Origin: Vreelandella sulfidaeris | GTDB lineage: Bacteria; Pseudomonadota; Gammaproteobacteria; Pseudomonadales; Halomonadaceae | DNA: 64,000 nt | NCBI GenBank assembly: GCA_007182875.1 | Contig: AP019514.1 | Span: 3,844,001-3,908,000 of the forward strand | Reading direction: 5' to 3' | In this document: positions 32,977 to 42,396 of the stretch, piece after piece | Layout of the letters: every line of letters begins with the position of its first letter | How positions within the stretch are numbered: position 1 is the first letter of the stretch | Translations under genes and position numbers: made by a program | Notes under the pieces: model-generated | Databases searched by the model: none | Told to the model about the DNA's origin: nothing | What the model saw: only the letters and a program-made list of their open reading frames with translations

Positions 32977-33942
32977 ATGAAACAACGTTTTTTAAGCTTG
33001 TCCCTCGCCGCTGTCGCGTCGACTTCCCTCCTGGCCGGCGCCAGCCTCGCTCTAGCCGACTATCCCGACAAACCGATCAACTTGGTGGTCGGCTACTCTC
33101 GCCGGTGGCGGCACGGACGTCATGGCCCGCACAGTCGCCAAGTATCTGGAGGAGCAACTGGGCGACGGCGCCACGGTGGTGGTTAAGAACATGCCTGGCG
33201 CGGGCGGCCAGATCGGATTTTCGGCTCTAGCCTCGGCCAGTCCAGACGGCTACACGATTGGCACCATGAACCTGCCAGCTGCCCTGGCGCTGACCTATGA
33301 CCGCGAGGCTGACTACGACGTGGACAGCTTCACCTGGCTGGCCAACTTTGTCTCCGACCCTAATACCCTAGTGGTGCCAAAAGGCTCCGACATCGCCACG
33401 GTGGAAGACCTGATCGCACACGCCAGGGACGTCCAAGGCAAGATGCCGGTGGGCCTATCCTCACTAGGCGGCAACGACCATTTCTCCGCTATCCAGTTCG
33501 CCGAGGCGGCCGACATTCAACTAAATTACGTACCGTTTAATGGCGCAGCCCAGGCGCGAAGCGCACTGATGGGCGGGCACGTGGCCATGGGTACCATGGC
33601 CTACAGCCAGACGGTGGGCTTTGAAGAAGAGCTACGCGTACTGGCCGTGCTGGCCGACGAGCGTCTGGAACAAGCCCCAACGTGCCGACTGCGAAGGAGC
33701 TCGGCTTCGATATCGAGATGGGCTCCTTCCGCGGTTTGGCGGCACCAGCCGACCTGCCGGATGATATCCGCTCTGCCCTGTTGGATGCCCTTGAGGATGT
33801 GGCCGAGGACACTAACTTTCGCTCCGACATGGCACAGCAGGGCAATCCGCTGAGCGTCATCTATGGGGAAGACTATAGAGCCCTGGCCGAGACCCAGGAT
33901 GAGTTGGCGCGGCGCACCTGGGAAGAGACGCCCTGGAAATAA
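32977..33942 (+). CDS. tctC: TctC-type (Bug) binding protein 1, frameshifted
   Basis: Periplasmic binding protein of a tripartite tricarboxylate transporter. Signal peptide SLAAVASTSLLAGASLALA, then DYPDKPINLVVGYSAGGGTD (frame change near 33105), VVVKNMPGAGGQIG, SPDGYTIGTMNLP, the SLGGNDHFSAIQFA stretch, and YVPFNGAAQARSALMGGHVA. A second frame change lies near 33678. The end is EETPWK. It precedes a paralogue and the tctBA permease. Confidence 0.88.
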
Positions 33943-34275
33943 TCACATTTAACAGACCGACGCGAGGCACTGCTGTCCCGCGCCGGTTTATCTCTATTCC
34001 ATCCCCGGCGCATCTTCCTCACTCAACACATTGTCACACTGAATCACCCCACTCCCCGACCATAGTCGTAAGCCCTTTACTGGCCGTTCGTCATAGCATT
34101 AGCGGCCAACCCCGATGACATGGGCTTTATAAGCTCCCCCTCCTCACCAGATACAGAAAAACTTACCATACAGTTAAACATTATTCGCTTTAATCAAGTA
34201 ATTCTGTACTGTTCACTGCACTAGACAGGCTTAACCTTTTAGACCATCCGTGAATGTAAACGGGAGCACAACAAC
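33943..34275. other. Spacer between the two tctC genes
   Basis: About 330 bases with no credible gene. GAGGCACTGCTGTCCCGCGCC (33963-33983) may form a short hairpin after the first gene. The length suggests that the second tctC has its own promoter, but I could not place one confidently. Confidence 0.4.
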
Positions 34276-35225
34276 ATGATCACTAAGTTTTCTACCATCG
34301 CCGCCACTCTCTGCCTCGCTAGCATTACCTCGACTCAGGCTCTCGCTGACTATCCCGAGAAAAGATAGACCTGATCGTCGGCTATGCGGCAGGTGGTGGA
34401 ACCGACGTCATGGCCCGCACCGTTGCGCCTTTCCTTGAGCAGTATCTTGGCGATGACGCTACGGTCGTAGTGAAGAATATGCCCGGCGCCAGCGGCCAGA
34501 TAGGCGTCACCGCCGCGGCCGAGGCCGATCCCGATGGCTACACTATCGGCACCTACAACCTGCCCGGCATGATGGCCCGTACCTTGACCGAGATGCCGAC
34601 TACGACGCCGATAGCTTCACCTACCTGGCCAACGTGGTAGACGATCCCAATGTAATCGTCACCCCTAAGAGCAGCGACATCGACAGCATGGATAAACTGG
34701 TCGCTGCAGCCCAGGAACGTGATGGGGCCATCACCGTCAGCATGTCGAGCCTCGGCGGCGATGATCACTTCTTCCTTATTCGGCTCTCCGAAGAGACCGA
34801 CGCTGAATATACCATCGTTCCCTTCGGGCTCCGCGCCAGCACGTAGCGCTCTTATGGGCGGTCATGTCGCCATGGGGATCATCAACTTATCCGAGGTGGT
34901 CAATTTCCGTGACGAGCTAAATGTGCTCGGCATTGCAACCAATGAACGCTCTGAACTACTGGAAGGTGTGCCGACCTTTACCGAGCAAGGCTACGACCTT
35001 GTCAACGGTTCGCTGCGTGGATTTATTGCCCCTCCGGCCTGCCGGAAGAGGTCGAGGCAAGTCTTATTAGTGCCTTCGAGAAGGCCTATGAGGATCCAAA
35101 ATTCCAAGAGGCTATGCTCAAATCTGGGAATCCTATCAGTCTGACGACAGGCGATGATTTTCAAGCACTCAACGCAGAGCAGCTTGAACTGGCCGAGCGT
35201 GTGGGAATCCTCACCCTGGAAATAG
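34276..35225 (+). CDS. tctC: TctC-type (Bug) binding protein 2, frameshifted
   Basis: Paralogue of the preceding gene, clearly similar throughout: KIDLIVGYAAGGGTDVMART, VVVKNMPGASGQIG, DPDGYTIGTYNLPGM, SSLGGDDHFFLIRL, and ARSALMGGHVAMGI. Signal peptide ATLCLASITSTQALA. Frame changes lie near 34362, 34590, 34838, 35035 and 35200. The restored end is WESSPWK with TAG at 35223-35225, parallel to EETPWK in the first copy. GGGAG precedes the ATG. Confidence 0.87.
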
Positions 35226-35370
35226 TGATTGGCCGGGTGTTCAATCACCCCGGCTGGCCATAACCAGCCCCTTCGTCACGCCCCGTCACTGGATAAAACG
35301 TCCCTCCACCATGTCGCTCAACTTGCTTGGTGGTAGACGCTCTACGAGCAAGCCAGCCAGAGAATAGAAC

Positions 35371-35834
35371 ATGAAACAAACCACTTCAGGGCAAGGACCT
35401 CATCCCGACCTCATCACCGGTATCGCCATCATTGTTGTCGCAGGGTTTCTTTTGCTACGCACACCCGACATGCCGACCATGAGCTCGTTGCTGCCTATAA
35501 CAATGCTGAGCACGCTAATCGGGCTTTCTGTATTAATGATCTTACGAGTTTTCATCGCCAATCGAAGCGAGCGTTTTAAAGCCCCGCGGTACCAAATCTT
35601 CGATAATTTGCCGCGCTCGGCATCGTCGTAGCTATTGGGCTCTATGTGGCCGGTGTGAGTTTGATCGGCTTTTACACCACCACCGCGGTTATGGTGCCTT
35701 TGGTGGCGTGGAGCTTCGGCTATCGGGATATCAAGCGGTTACTGCTGGCGGATCTGATATTCACCGGAGGCTTGGCAATAATTTTCGCCTTGCTGATGGG
35801 GCAAGATCTTCCCACTGAATTCTTCATACGCTGA
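35371..35834 (+). CDS. tctB: TctB-type small permease (one frameshift)
   Basis: Small membrane subunit with four hydrophobic segments: PDLITGIAIIVVAGFLLLR, SLLPITMLSTLIGLSVLMIL, AIGLYVAGVSLIGFYTTTAV, and LLLADLIFTGGLAIIFALLM. The frame changes near 35620. It is followed 15 bases later by tctA. Confidence 0.8.
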
Positions 35835-35848
35835 AAGAGGGCTGACAC

Positions 35849-37339
35849 ATGTATGGAAGTTTAATTGATGCGCTCCCAGCGGTACTGTCTCTCGGCAATT
35901 TCGCCGCTGTCGTGCTCGGCGTCATAACGGGCATCTGTATTGGTGCCTTGCCCGGGCTCAGCGCCACCATGGCAATCTCGGTACTGATTCCCTTCACCTT
36001 CGGCATGGACCCACTAGTGGCACTCGGCATGATGGCCGGTATCTATAACGGCGCCATGTACGGCGGTGCTATTCCCGCGGTGCTGTTGCGCATTCCCGGC
36101 ACCCCCGCCGCCGTAGCCACCAGTTTCGACGGCTACCCAATGGCCCAGCAAGGGGCGGCTATGCGCTTCAGGTGTCAGTGGTATCTTCCGCCATCGGCGG
36201 CATCGTCTCGGCCATCGTGCTCATGCTATTGGCCCCGCCGGCCAAGGTAACCCTGCTGTTTGGTCCCTCAGAGGTTTTCTGGGTCGCCGTCTTCGGCCTC
36301 TCGGCCATCGTCTTTCTGCTCGGCGGCGACGTCCTCAAGGGCCTGTTAAGCGCCTGTTTTGGCGTTTTCGTCTCGCTGGTCGGGCTAGACTCCATCTCCG
36401 GCTACGACCGCTACACCTTCGGCCACCTAGAGTTACTCGACGGCATCAACATCGTTGTGCTGCTCGTCGGGCTCTACGCATACCGCCGGCAATCGCCCTC
36501 CTGGAGGAGGTCATGGATGTCGACACCTCCACCGCCGGAAGGCTCAATACGACAAGCCTCTGGAAAGCCTTGCCGAGCATGCTGAGATTCTGGAAGACTT
36601 GGCTGCGCTCCTCGGTGATCGGCGTGTTCGTCGGCATTCTGCCAGGCGCTGGTGGATCAATGGCGGCCTTTCTTAGCTACAACGAAGCACGTCGCGCATC
36701 CAGTAATCCCGACGAATGGGGCAAGGGCGAACCCGAGGGCGTAGCGGCCTCCGAGACCGCTAACAACGCCGATACCGCCTCGGCACTGATTCCCGCCCTG
36801 ACTCTCGGCATCCCCGGCACTGCGGTGGCTGCAGTGATGCTCGGTGGTCTGATGATCCACGGTCTGCAACCTGGCCCGATGCTCTTCCGTGACAACCCCG
36901 ACATTGTGTTCGGCTTCATGTGGCAGTTTCTGTTCGCCGCTATCTTGCTGATCGTGCTCGGCGGCGCCCTGGCCACCAATAGTTTTGCCCAAGTGTTACG
37001 CCTACCGCGCCCGCTGCTTGGCGCCTTCATCACCTTAGTGGTTGTAGGTGTTTACTCGATCAATGGCCGGATGTTCGACGTCTACTTGATGCTAGGCTTC
37101 GGTTTTATCGGCTACTTTATGGACAAACTGAAGTTCCCATTGCCCCCGTCGTGCTGGGCCTAATTCGGTGGCTTCGCCGAGCAGAACCTGCGACTGGCTC
37201 TGCGTATTGGTGGCGGCGATTGGACAGCCTTGGCAGCGAATACAACGTCGAAGGTGCTTATTGTCATGATTCTTCTGGTCATTCTTACGCCACTCTTTCA
37301 CGACTGTCCCGCCGCAAGAAGAGTCAGTCGACGGCATAG
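35849..37339 (+). CDS. tctA: TctA-type large permease, frameshifted
   Basis: Large membrane subunit of about 500 residues. Starts YGSLIDALPAVLSLGNFAAV, then GVITGICIGALPGLSATMAI, a TctA signature; GAIPAVLLRIPGTPAAVATS follows. The second half has FVGILPGAGGSMAAFLSYNE and SALIPALTLGIPGTAVAAVM, the internal repeat of the first. Frame changes lie near 36165, 36490 and 37138. The end in KKSQSTA at 37339 is the most likely, given the shift. Belongs with tctB and the two binding proteins. Confidence 0.88.
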
Positions 37340-37380
37340 AAACCCGTTAATAATTTAGGCCATCCGGTCTGATACGGCAT

Positions 37381-37408
37381 GAAAGCGGCGCCCCTGCCGC
37401 GCTTTTCT
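37381..37408 (+). terminator. Probable terminator after tctA
   Basis: AAAGCGGC pairs with GCCGCGCTTT with one bulge, followed by TTCTGTTGTTT. Located about 40 bases after the tctA stop. Confidence 0.45.
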
Positions 37409-37439
37409 GTTGTTTGCCCCCGGTGGCCGAGTAGGTGCA

Positions 37440-37634
37440 TGGCAATGCTGATGGCGCGCCCTTCTCATCGTGCTGGCAGGCGATGCCGGACTGACCGCTC
37501 TAAAGGAAGTGATCAGCATGGTCGGCCTGCCGATGTTTATTCTGGTTTTATTATGATGTTCGTGTTATATCGCGGCCTCTCGCATGAGGAAATCAGGGAG
37601 GTGTGGGTAGGTAGCCCAGCCAGGCAGAGTTGAA
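37440..37634 (+). pseudogene. Possible BCCT-type transporter remnant
   Basis: A short stretch reads LLIVLAGDAGLTALKEVISM, VGLPMFILVLL, and then MMFVLYRGLSHEEIREV after a frame change. This resembles the last membrane segment of choline/betaine transporters (pattern: Gly-rich, LTALK, ALPF-like). Nothing upstream belongs to such a gene. About 60 residues of more than 500 survive. Confidence 0.4.
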
Positions 37635-37639
37635 GCCTG

Positions 37640-38266
37640 AAGACTTGATGACACAAGACAGGGGCTGTGAACAATTGCCGGCTCCTATCTTGAGATTGGA
37701 AAACCTTGGTAGAGAAGCGATCCACTACATAGTTGCACAAGCTATAGAGCAGAGGGCCTCAGCCACGGGATGCACAACAAAAATGCAGAGCGTTTTAACT
37801 CTGTGGAGCTAAAGGTTAATATAAAATATAGATGTTTAAATTTTAAACTCTTACAAGCTATTCCTTCTCTAGCCTAATATTCAGGCAATGAAAAATAACC
37901 ACTTTATATGCCCACGGCATTGTAATTAAAAGATAGTCACTTTGATAATTTTTATTTCTCGAGGTGGCATCAAGTGCTAGTCTAAAAGATTCTGTCGCCT
38001 TCAGTTAAAGGGGCCATTAAAAGCCAACCATAGATATATTTGCATTCAATAAAAGGAAAAAACTTCATGTTATGCAATAATAACGCTGGACTAATAGGGT
38101 ATTATCCTGTAGAGCCTACTGATAAAAAATTACCGGATGATAGAAGTTAATTTTTCTCAGCTATGTTCTGAGCAAGCTATAACTGCCTAGTTTTATGGCT
38201 TGTCTCATAAACTTCAAACTGTCTTGGCTCGCAAACATGCAAATCACCACTTTCGAAAAAACGAAA
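37640..38266. other. AT-rich gene-free region
   Basis: About 600 bases between the transporter remnant and the minus-strand cassette. Base composition falls sharply to AT-rich from about 37800. I see no gene, repeat or RNA here. Confidence 0.45.
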
Positions 38267-39195
38267 TTATTCCCTTTTGAAAGAGCTTTTAAATAACAAA
38301 CCTCCAACCCCAGAAACACTTTTAATAAACTCACAAAGGAATTGCGTTGGTATATACTCTAACTCACTACTTTCTTTACTAACTGGCCTAGATAAATCTA
38401 AAGACAACTTTTCAAGTAAATTTAAATAATTTAAAACTATTGATAGCTGTTCTTCTTCGAACGAAGAAGCTGCACAAAGGTGCCTTGGATTTGTTAAATC
38501 TAGCACTACTAGCTCCTTGATGGGTGAAAACTCTGATATAAACAAACGACTAGCATTTGAAGGTCTTACTTCTGCAACGCAGGTATCAATATTATCTGCC
38601 AAGTATAAGTAAGGAATACCAGCAGGATTGGCCCTTCCTGCTGTCGCAATATTTTAGGCGGACAACCCATTCCAGCGACATCAATTTTAGTTTCTGAGAG
38701 CCTTGCTCTATAAAATATTTCTTGAGGATAGATCTGAATTTCTAATTGTTCAAGCAGTTGAAAAACACAGCAGCATCTACACTTTCCTTTGAATTTGAAA
38801 AAGGGATGAATAAATTGTTCCTCTTGGAAAAAATCGGTTTCCATGCTTAATCTCTTCTTTAAACTCTTCCCACTGCTCTTTGAACCCATCCAAATCAAAA
38901 TTAAAGATATATTTTTATTTAAAATATTCTCGCCAAAAGCATCAGAAACTATATTATTAATAACTGTTTTTCGCGACTAAACACACCATAATAAATTAAT
39001 ATTTCAGCAAAGTCTTCACCATCAGCATCTTCCGTCAAACCATAAAAAGATCTCAAGCTTTTCTGACAGATTCCTAACATTAATACAATGAACACCTTTA
39101 GAGCCACAATATGTGCATCTGGCAATATTTTCTTCTTGATGAACTTTTGTTAACAAAGCCGAGTCAGAGATACAGTTTACACAGCAGTTAGACAT
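38267..39195 (-). CDS. HEPN/RES-type protein (RES domain), frameshifted
   Basis: The N-terminus has paired Cys motifs (CCVNC, then CTYC), as in proteins with a zinc-ribbon-like HEPN/RES N-terminal domain. The C-terminal half is a RES domain: YPQEIFYRARLSE with the first Arg, GRANPAGIPYLYLADNIDTC, and AEVRPSNASRLFISEF with the Glu and Ser. RES domains are known as NAD+-degrading toxin domains in RES-Xre toxin-antitoxin pairs; longer HEPN-linked forms are not characterised to my knowledge. Four or more frame changes (near 39040, 38940, 38840 and 38650) are needed. Starts four bases after the sce7725-type gene. No Xre antitoxin is seen next to it. Confidence 0.7.
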
Positions 39196-39199
39196 GCTT

Positions 39200-40097
39200 T
39201 TATTCTCCGATATAACAGCACGTTGTTTCAATATGATGTTTCATTGAAAGCTTCTTAACATGCCCAAGCCCTGGAAAGAGCTGTCTTTTAAAGCAATAAA
39301 TTCTTTCAAACCAGAAGTTAGGTAAAACTCATTAGGATTTTTTCGACAAACTCACAAAGATTTAAAAGCGCATTTTTAAATTTACCACCAGGATTTGCAG
39401 GAGACTCATCATCATAAGAAGAAAATGTCTTACACGCATAGAATAAAAGAATCTTCATCTATATAGCTAAGGTGTATTGTAACAACATATGCTGGGCCAC
39501 CAGCTTCGGTATATTCTTGACTTAAAACCGTATAATCTCCGAACCCTATAGCTCCATTATAGTTTTTCCACTCCGTATGTAGAGTAGAGAAAAGATGTCT
39601 CGGCGTAGTCAGCATTCCTGTTTTTATCAAATGAATCTGAATAAAGAATCACTCTATTCAACTGAGCTAAAGCACCAGGATGTATTTTTCCCTATTGGCT
39701 AAAACACATTTAGCTTTATGCAAACAGCTAAGCATATTTTATCAACACTACCAGATACAAAACCGCAACATCTTCAAGCTCTAACGAGTAGCTTTTAATA
39801 TTATCAAAATCGCTTAAACTATTGACTTTTACGCAAGGAGTATACATCTCTGAACATTCGCTTATATCATTAAAAAGCTATATTCTCCTTTTTAATAAAA
39901 TTTCCCACATCAGGATTTATTATTAAAATGGCTTTATCCCCTTTTAGAAAGCACTTCCAGCGTCTTCTTCAGAGGGTTTGTATTTATCCCTCACAGGCTC
40001 AATAACCGGGCAAAATAACTTGTTATCAAGAACCTCTGACAGCTCCCTAAGAGCAATTAACTCGAACTGCTTACCTCTTGAGAATCGGGTAGTACAT
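39200..40097 (-). CDS. sce7725-family protein, frameshifted
   Basis: Recognised from both ends. The start is MYYP followed by RGKQFELIALRELSEVL and FCPVIEPVRD, the typical opening of sce7725 proteins. The later part has RVILYSDSFDKNRNADY, NGAIGFGDYTVLSQEY, EAGGPAYVVTIHLSYI, RHFSSYDDE, and PGLGHVKKLSMKHHIE. AAGGA lies seven bases before the ATG at 40097, and TAA is at 39200-39202. The region 39600-39960 is badly disrupted by frame changes. The family has no known function as far as I know. It is commonly paired with sce7726, as here. Confidence 0.72.
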
Positions 40098-40122
40098 AGC
40101 ATTTCCTTACTTAAATTAATAT

Positions 40123-40970
40123 TTAAGTTATTGACAAATGTCTTTTGCTACTTTGCTTCATGCTGTAGCCGATACCTGCTATCAATAGTGATTCAGGCAA
40201 TTTAGTCACATAACCTTTATCAATTTTTCTTGTTTCTTTGAGCACTTTGCAGAAAAGCTCTCTAATTTTTGGGATGATATTTTAGAAAGCTCTTTTCACA
40301 TTTTTCATAAATTTCTGTATTATTCTCTGATGGCGCCTTCCTGTAGCCAAACGTACCATTTCCTTGTATTCGTTCAATCGCAAAGATTTCATCAAAATCG
40401 GAATATCGACAGGTTCACTACTATTATTGCTAGCATTTTTCACAATACTTAAAGTATTTCTTTTAGTCAGCTCACTCACCCCGACATCACATGGAATACT
40501 TTCTATCACTTTCTCTAAATGCTCACGACTAGTTACAACAACAACCTCGTCAAATATTTTTTTTATATGATGCTAATTGATCAGGCAAACGCGACAAATT
40601 ATCATAACTTGATTTTATTTCGTAACAGACACTTCTCCCGTTCAAAACAACACAATCAGCTTTATTTTTACCAACACGGAATTCAGGAATAACAGTTGCT
40701 GTATTTAAAGAGTGAATGCCAAATAATATTTTTCTTGCTACAGTATTTTTAAAATAATACTCAGCTCTATAGTTTTTAGACAGCTCAAGGAAACAAAGCT
40801 CGAAAACATCCAGTACTGAAAAATTCTGGTAGCTTTTTTCATGTACAGCAGCTATCTCTAATAAAAGCTTAGATCTCCATTGGCGATTTCATTGATTCGC
40901 CTACTCGTAAAAGCTGAGCATTCCTTTTAGGATCATGCATTTTGTCACCAAAATCGAATCTCAACTGCAT
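40123..40970 (-). CDS. sce7726-family protein, predicted PD-(D/E)XK nuclease, frameshifted
   Basis: Protein of about 280 residues. The core is VIPEFRVGKNKADCVVLNG followed by RSVCYEIKSSYDNLSRLPDQ and then LASYKKIFDEVVVVTS. I read KAD, eleven residues, then EIK as the D-x-ExK catalytic signature, and QLASY as a RecB-like QxxxY motif. The family is known to me only as sce7726. The start at 40970 (MQLRFDFGDK) is uncertain; 40940 is possible. Frame changes lie near 40885, 40565, 40345 and 40270. First gene of the AT-rich cassette, with 25 bases before the sce7725-type gene, so the three genes probably form one operon. Confidence 0.72.
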
Positions 40971-41037
40971 TAAACTTAATATAGGCTGCCATCACTTCTA
41001 CTTGCAACCGTACTCTGAGAAGTAAGTAGCCTCAACG

Positions 41038-41073
41038 AAAAACCCCGAGCAGAAAAATAGCTGCTCGGGGTTT
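41038..41073 (-). terminator. Terminator of tRNA-Arg
   Basis: CCCCGAGCAG, eight-base loop, CTGCTCGGGG: a perfect 10-base stem followed on the minus strand by TTTTT. It lies just downstream of the tRNA 3' end. Confidence 0.85.
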
Positions 41074-41078
41074 CAATT

Positions 41079-41152
41079 AGCGCCCGGCAGGATTTGAACC
41101 TGCGACCCTCGGCTTCGGAGGCCGATACTCTATCCAACTGAGCTACGGGCGC
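41079..41152 (-). tRNA. tRNA-Arg (anticodon CCG)
   Basis: Full cloverleaf on the minus strand. The acceptor GCGCCCG pairs with CGGGCGC, the D arm holds AGCTCAGTTGGATAGAG, the anticodon loop is CTCCGAA between TCGGC and GCCGA, and the T arm is CAGGTTCAAATCCTG. CCA is not encoded. It forms the right edge of the probable island, and its 3' half is the repeated sequence. Confidence 0.97.
41086..41123 (-). repeat. tRNA-internal copy of the 38-base direct repeat
   Basis: Part of the tRNA-Arg from anticodon loop to T arm, repeated at 20924-20960 in the same orientation with one base missing there. Candidate attachment-site core. Confidence 0.7.
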
Positions 41153-41291
41153 TTGTGGGTGCGTATCGTAACCGCGGGCGGCTGTGTCCAGCCGTATGGC
41201 GCTTGAGTCCTTTGGTCAATTGACCGTTTTCCCGCGGTGGTGCATGCTTTGGGAGCACTTCTGCACCTTCATCGATTGGGAACATAATAAT

Positions 41292-42288
41292 ATGAAAACA
41301 TTTGCACTTAGCACGCTGGCACTGGGCATATCACTGGCGCTGGTCAGCGCCGCGAACGCCGCTGATTTTGCTGATATGGATCCGGTTACCCTGCGCCTGG
41401 CCCATGTGGTCAATGAGCAGGATGGTTTCCACATCGCCGCCACCAAATTTGAAGAACTGGTGGAAGAGCGCACCGACGGCAAGGTGGATATCGAGATTTA
41501 TCCCAATGCCACCTTGGGTGACGAACGCACGCTGCTGGAAGGCATGCAGATCGGCACCGTGGATATGGGCGTGATCACCAACGGGCCAGTCGCCAACTTT
41601 GTCGAAGAGATGGCGGTATTCGAACTGCCGTTCCTATTCCCCTCCCCCGGAAGCCGCTTACCAAGTGCTCGATGGCCCGATTGGCCAGGAGTTGCTCGAC
41701 AAGCTTTCTGAGGTGAACCTGAAAGGTATGGCCTACGCCGAACGCGGTTTCCGCAACCTGACCAACAGCGAGCGCGCCGTAAACTCGCCGGAAGACCTGG
41801 ACGGCCTGCGTATCCGCGTGATGGAAAATCCGGTCTACACCGACACCTTCCGCGAGCTGGGCGCCAATGCGATTCCCATGGCGTGGACCGAAGCGCTTAC
41901 CGCTATGCAACAGGGCACCATCGACGGCCAGGAAAACCCAGTGAACGTGATCCACTCGTTCAACCTGGATGAAACCCAGAACTACATGACCCTTTCACGC
42001 CACACCTATGCGCCGGCGATTTTTGTGATGGGTATGCCTGCATGGAGCCAACTGCCGGAACAGGCCCAAGAAGTGCTGCTTGAAGCCGCCCAGGAAGCTG
42101 CCGAGCATGAGCGCCAGGTGAACGCAGAGATGGAAAGCGAACAGCTGCAAGCGCTGCGTGATGCGGGCATGGAGATCAACGACGATCCAGATATGGAGGC
42201 CTTCCAAGCCGCCGTCGCGCCGGTGTATGAGAAGTACGGCGAACAGTTCGGTGATTACTTGCCGCGCATCCAGGAGGCGCTTAAGTAA
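41292..42288 (+). CDS. dctP: Orphan TRAP binding protein (one frameshift)
   Basis: DctP-family periplasmic binding protein of about 330 residues. Signal peptide ALGISLALVSAANA, then VTLRLAHVVNEQDGFHIAA, NATLGDERTLLEGMQIGTVD, FRNLTNSERAV, the IRVMENPVYTDTFRELGANA stretch (substrate Arg), and LTAMQQGTIDGQENP. One extra or missing base near 41645 (CCCTCCCCC) breaks the frame. No permease genes follow; a LysR gene does. It is clearly paralogous to the protein at 45028 and may share its permease. Confidence 0.9.
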
Positions 42289-42396
42289 TTCGCTTCCCAT
42301 CGAGGCAAGCCAGACAGTAGCTAAAATGCTTTTTACAGCAATGGCTGAGGGCTGTTCCCGCGCCGGGACGGCCCTTCCAACCAAGAGACATGCCTG

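Noticed and set aside
37630..37812. 60-residue plus-strand frame after the transporter remnant
   Set aside because: Its start overlaps the remnant's end, it lacks a ribosome site, and its composition is unremarkable.
38267..40970. An integrase or transposase in the AT-rich region next to tRNA-Arg
   Set aside because: I looked for tyrosine-recombinase and DDE features on both strands and found none. The readable protein segments fit the sce7726, sce7725 and RES families instead.
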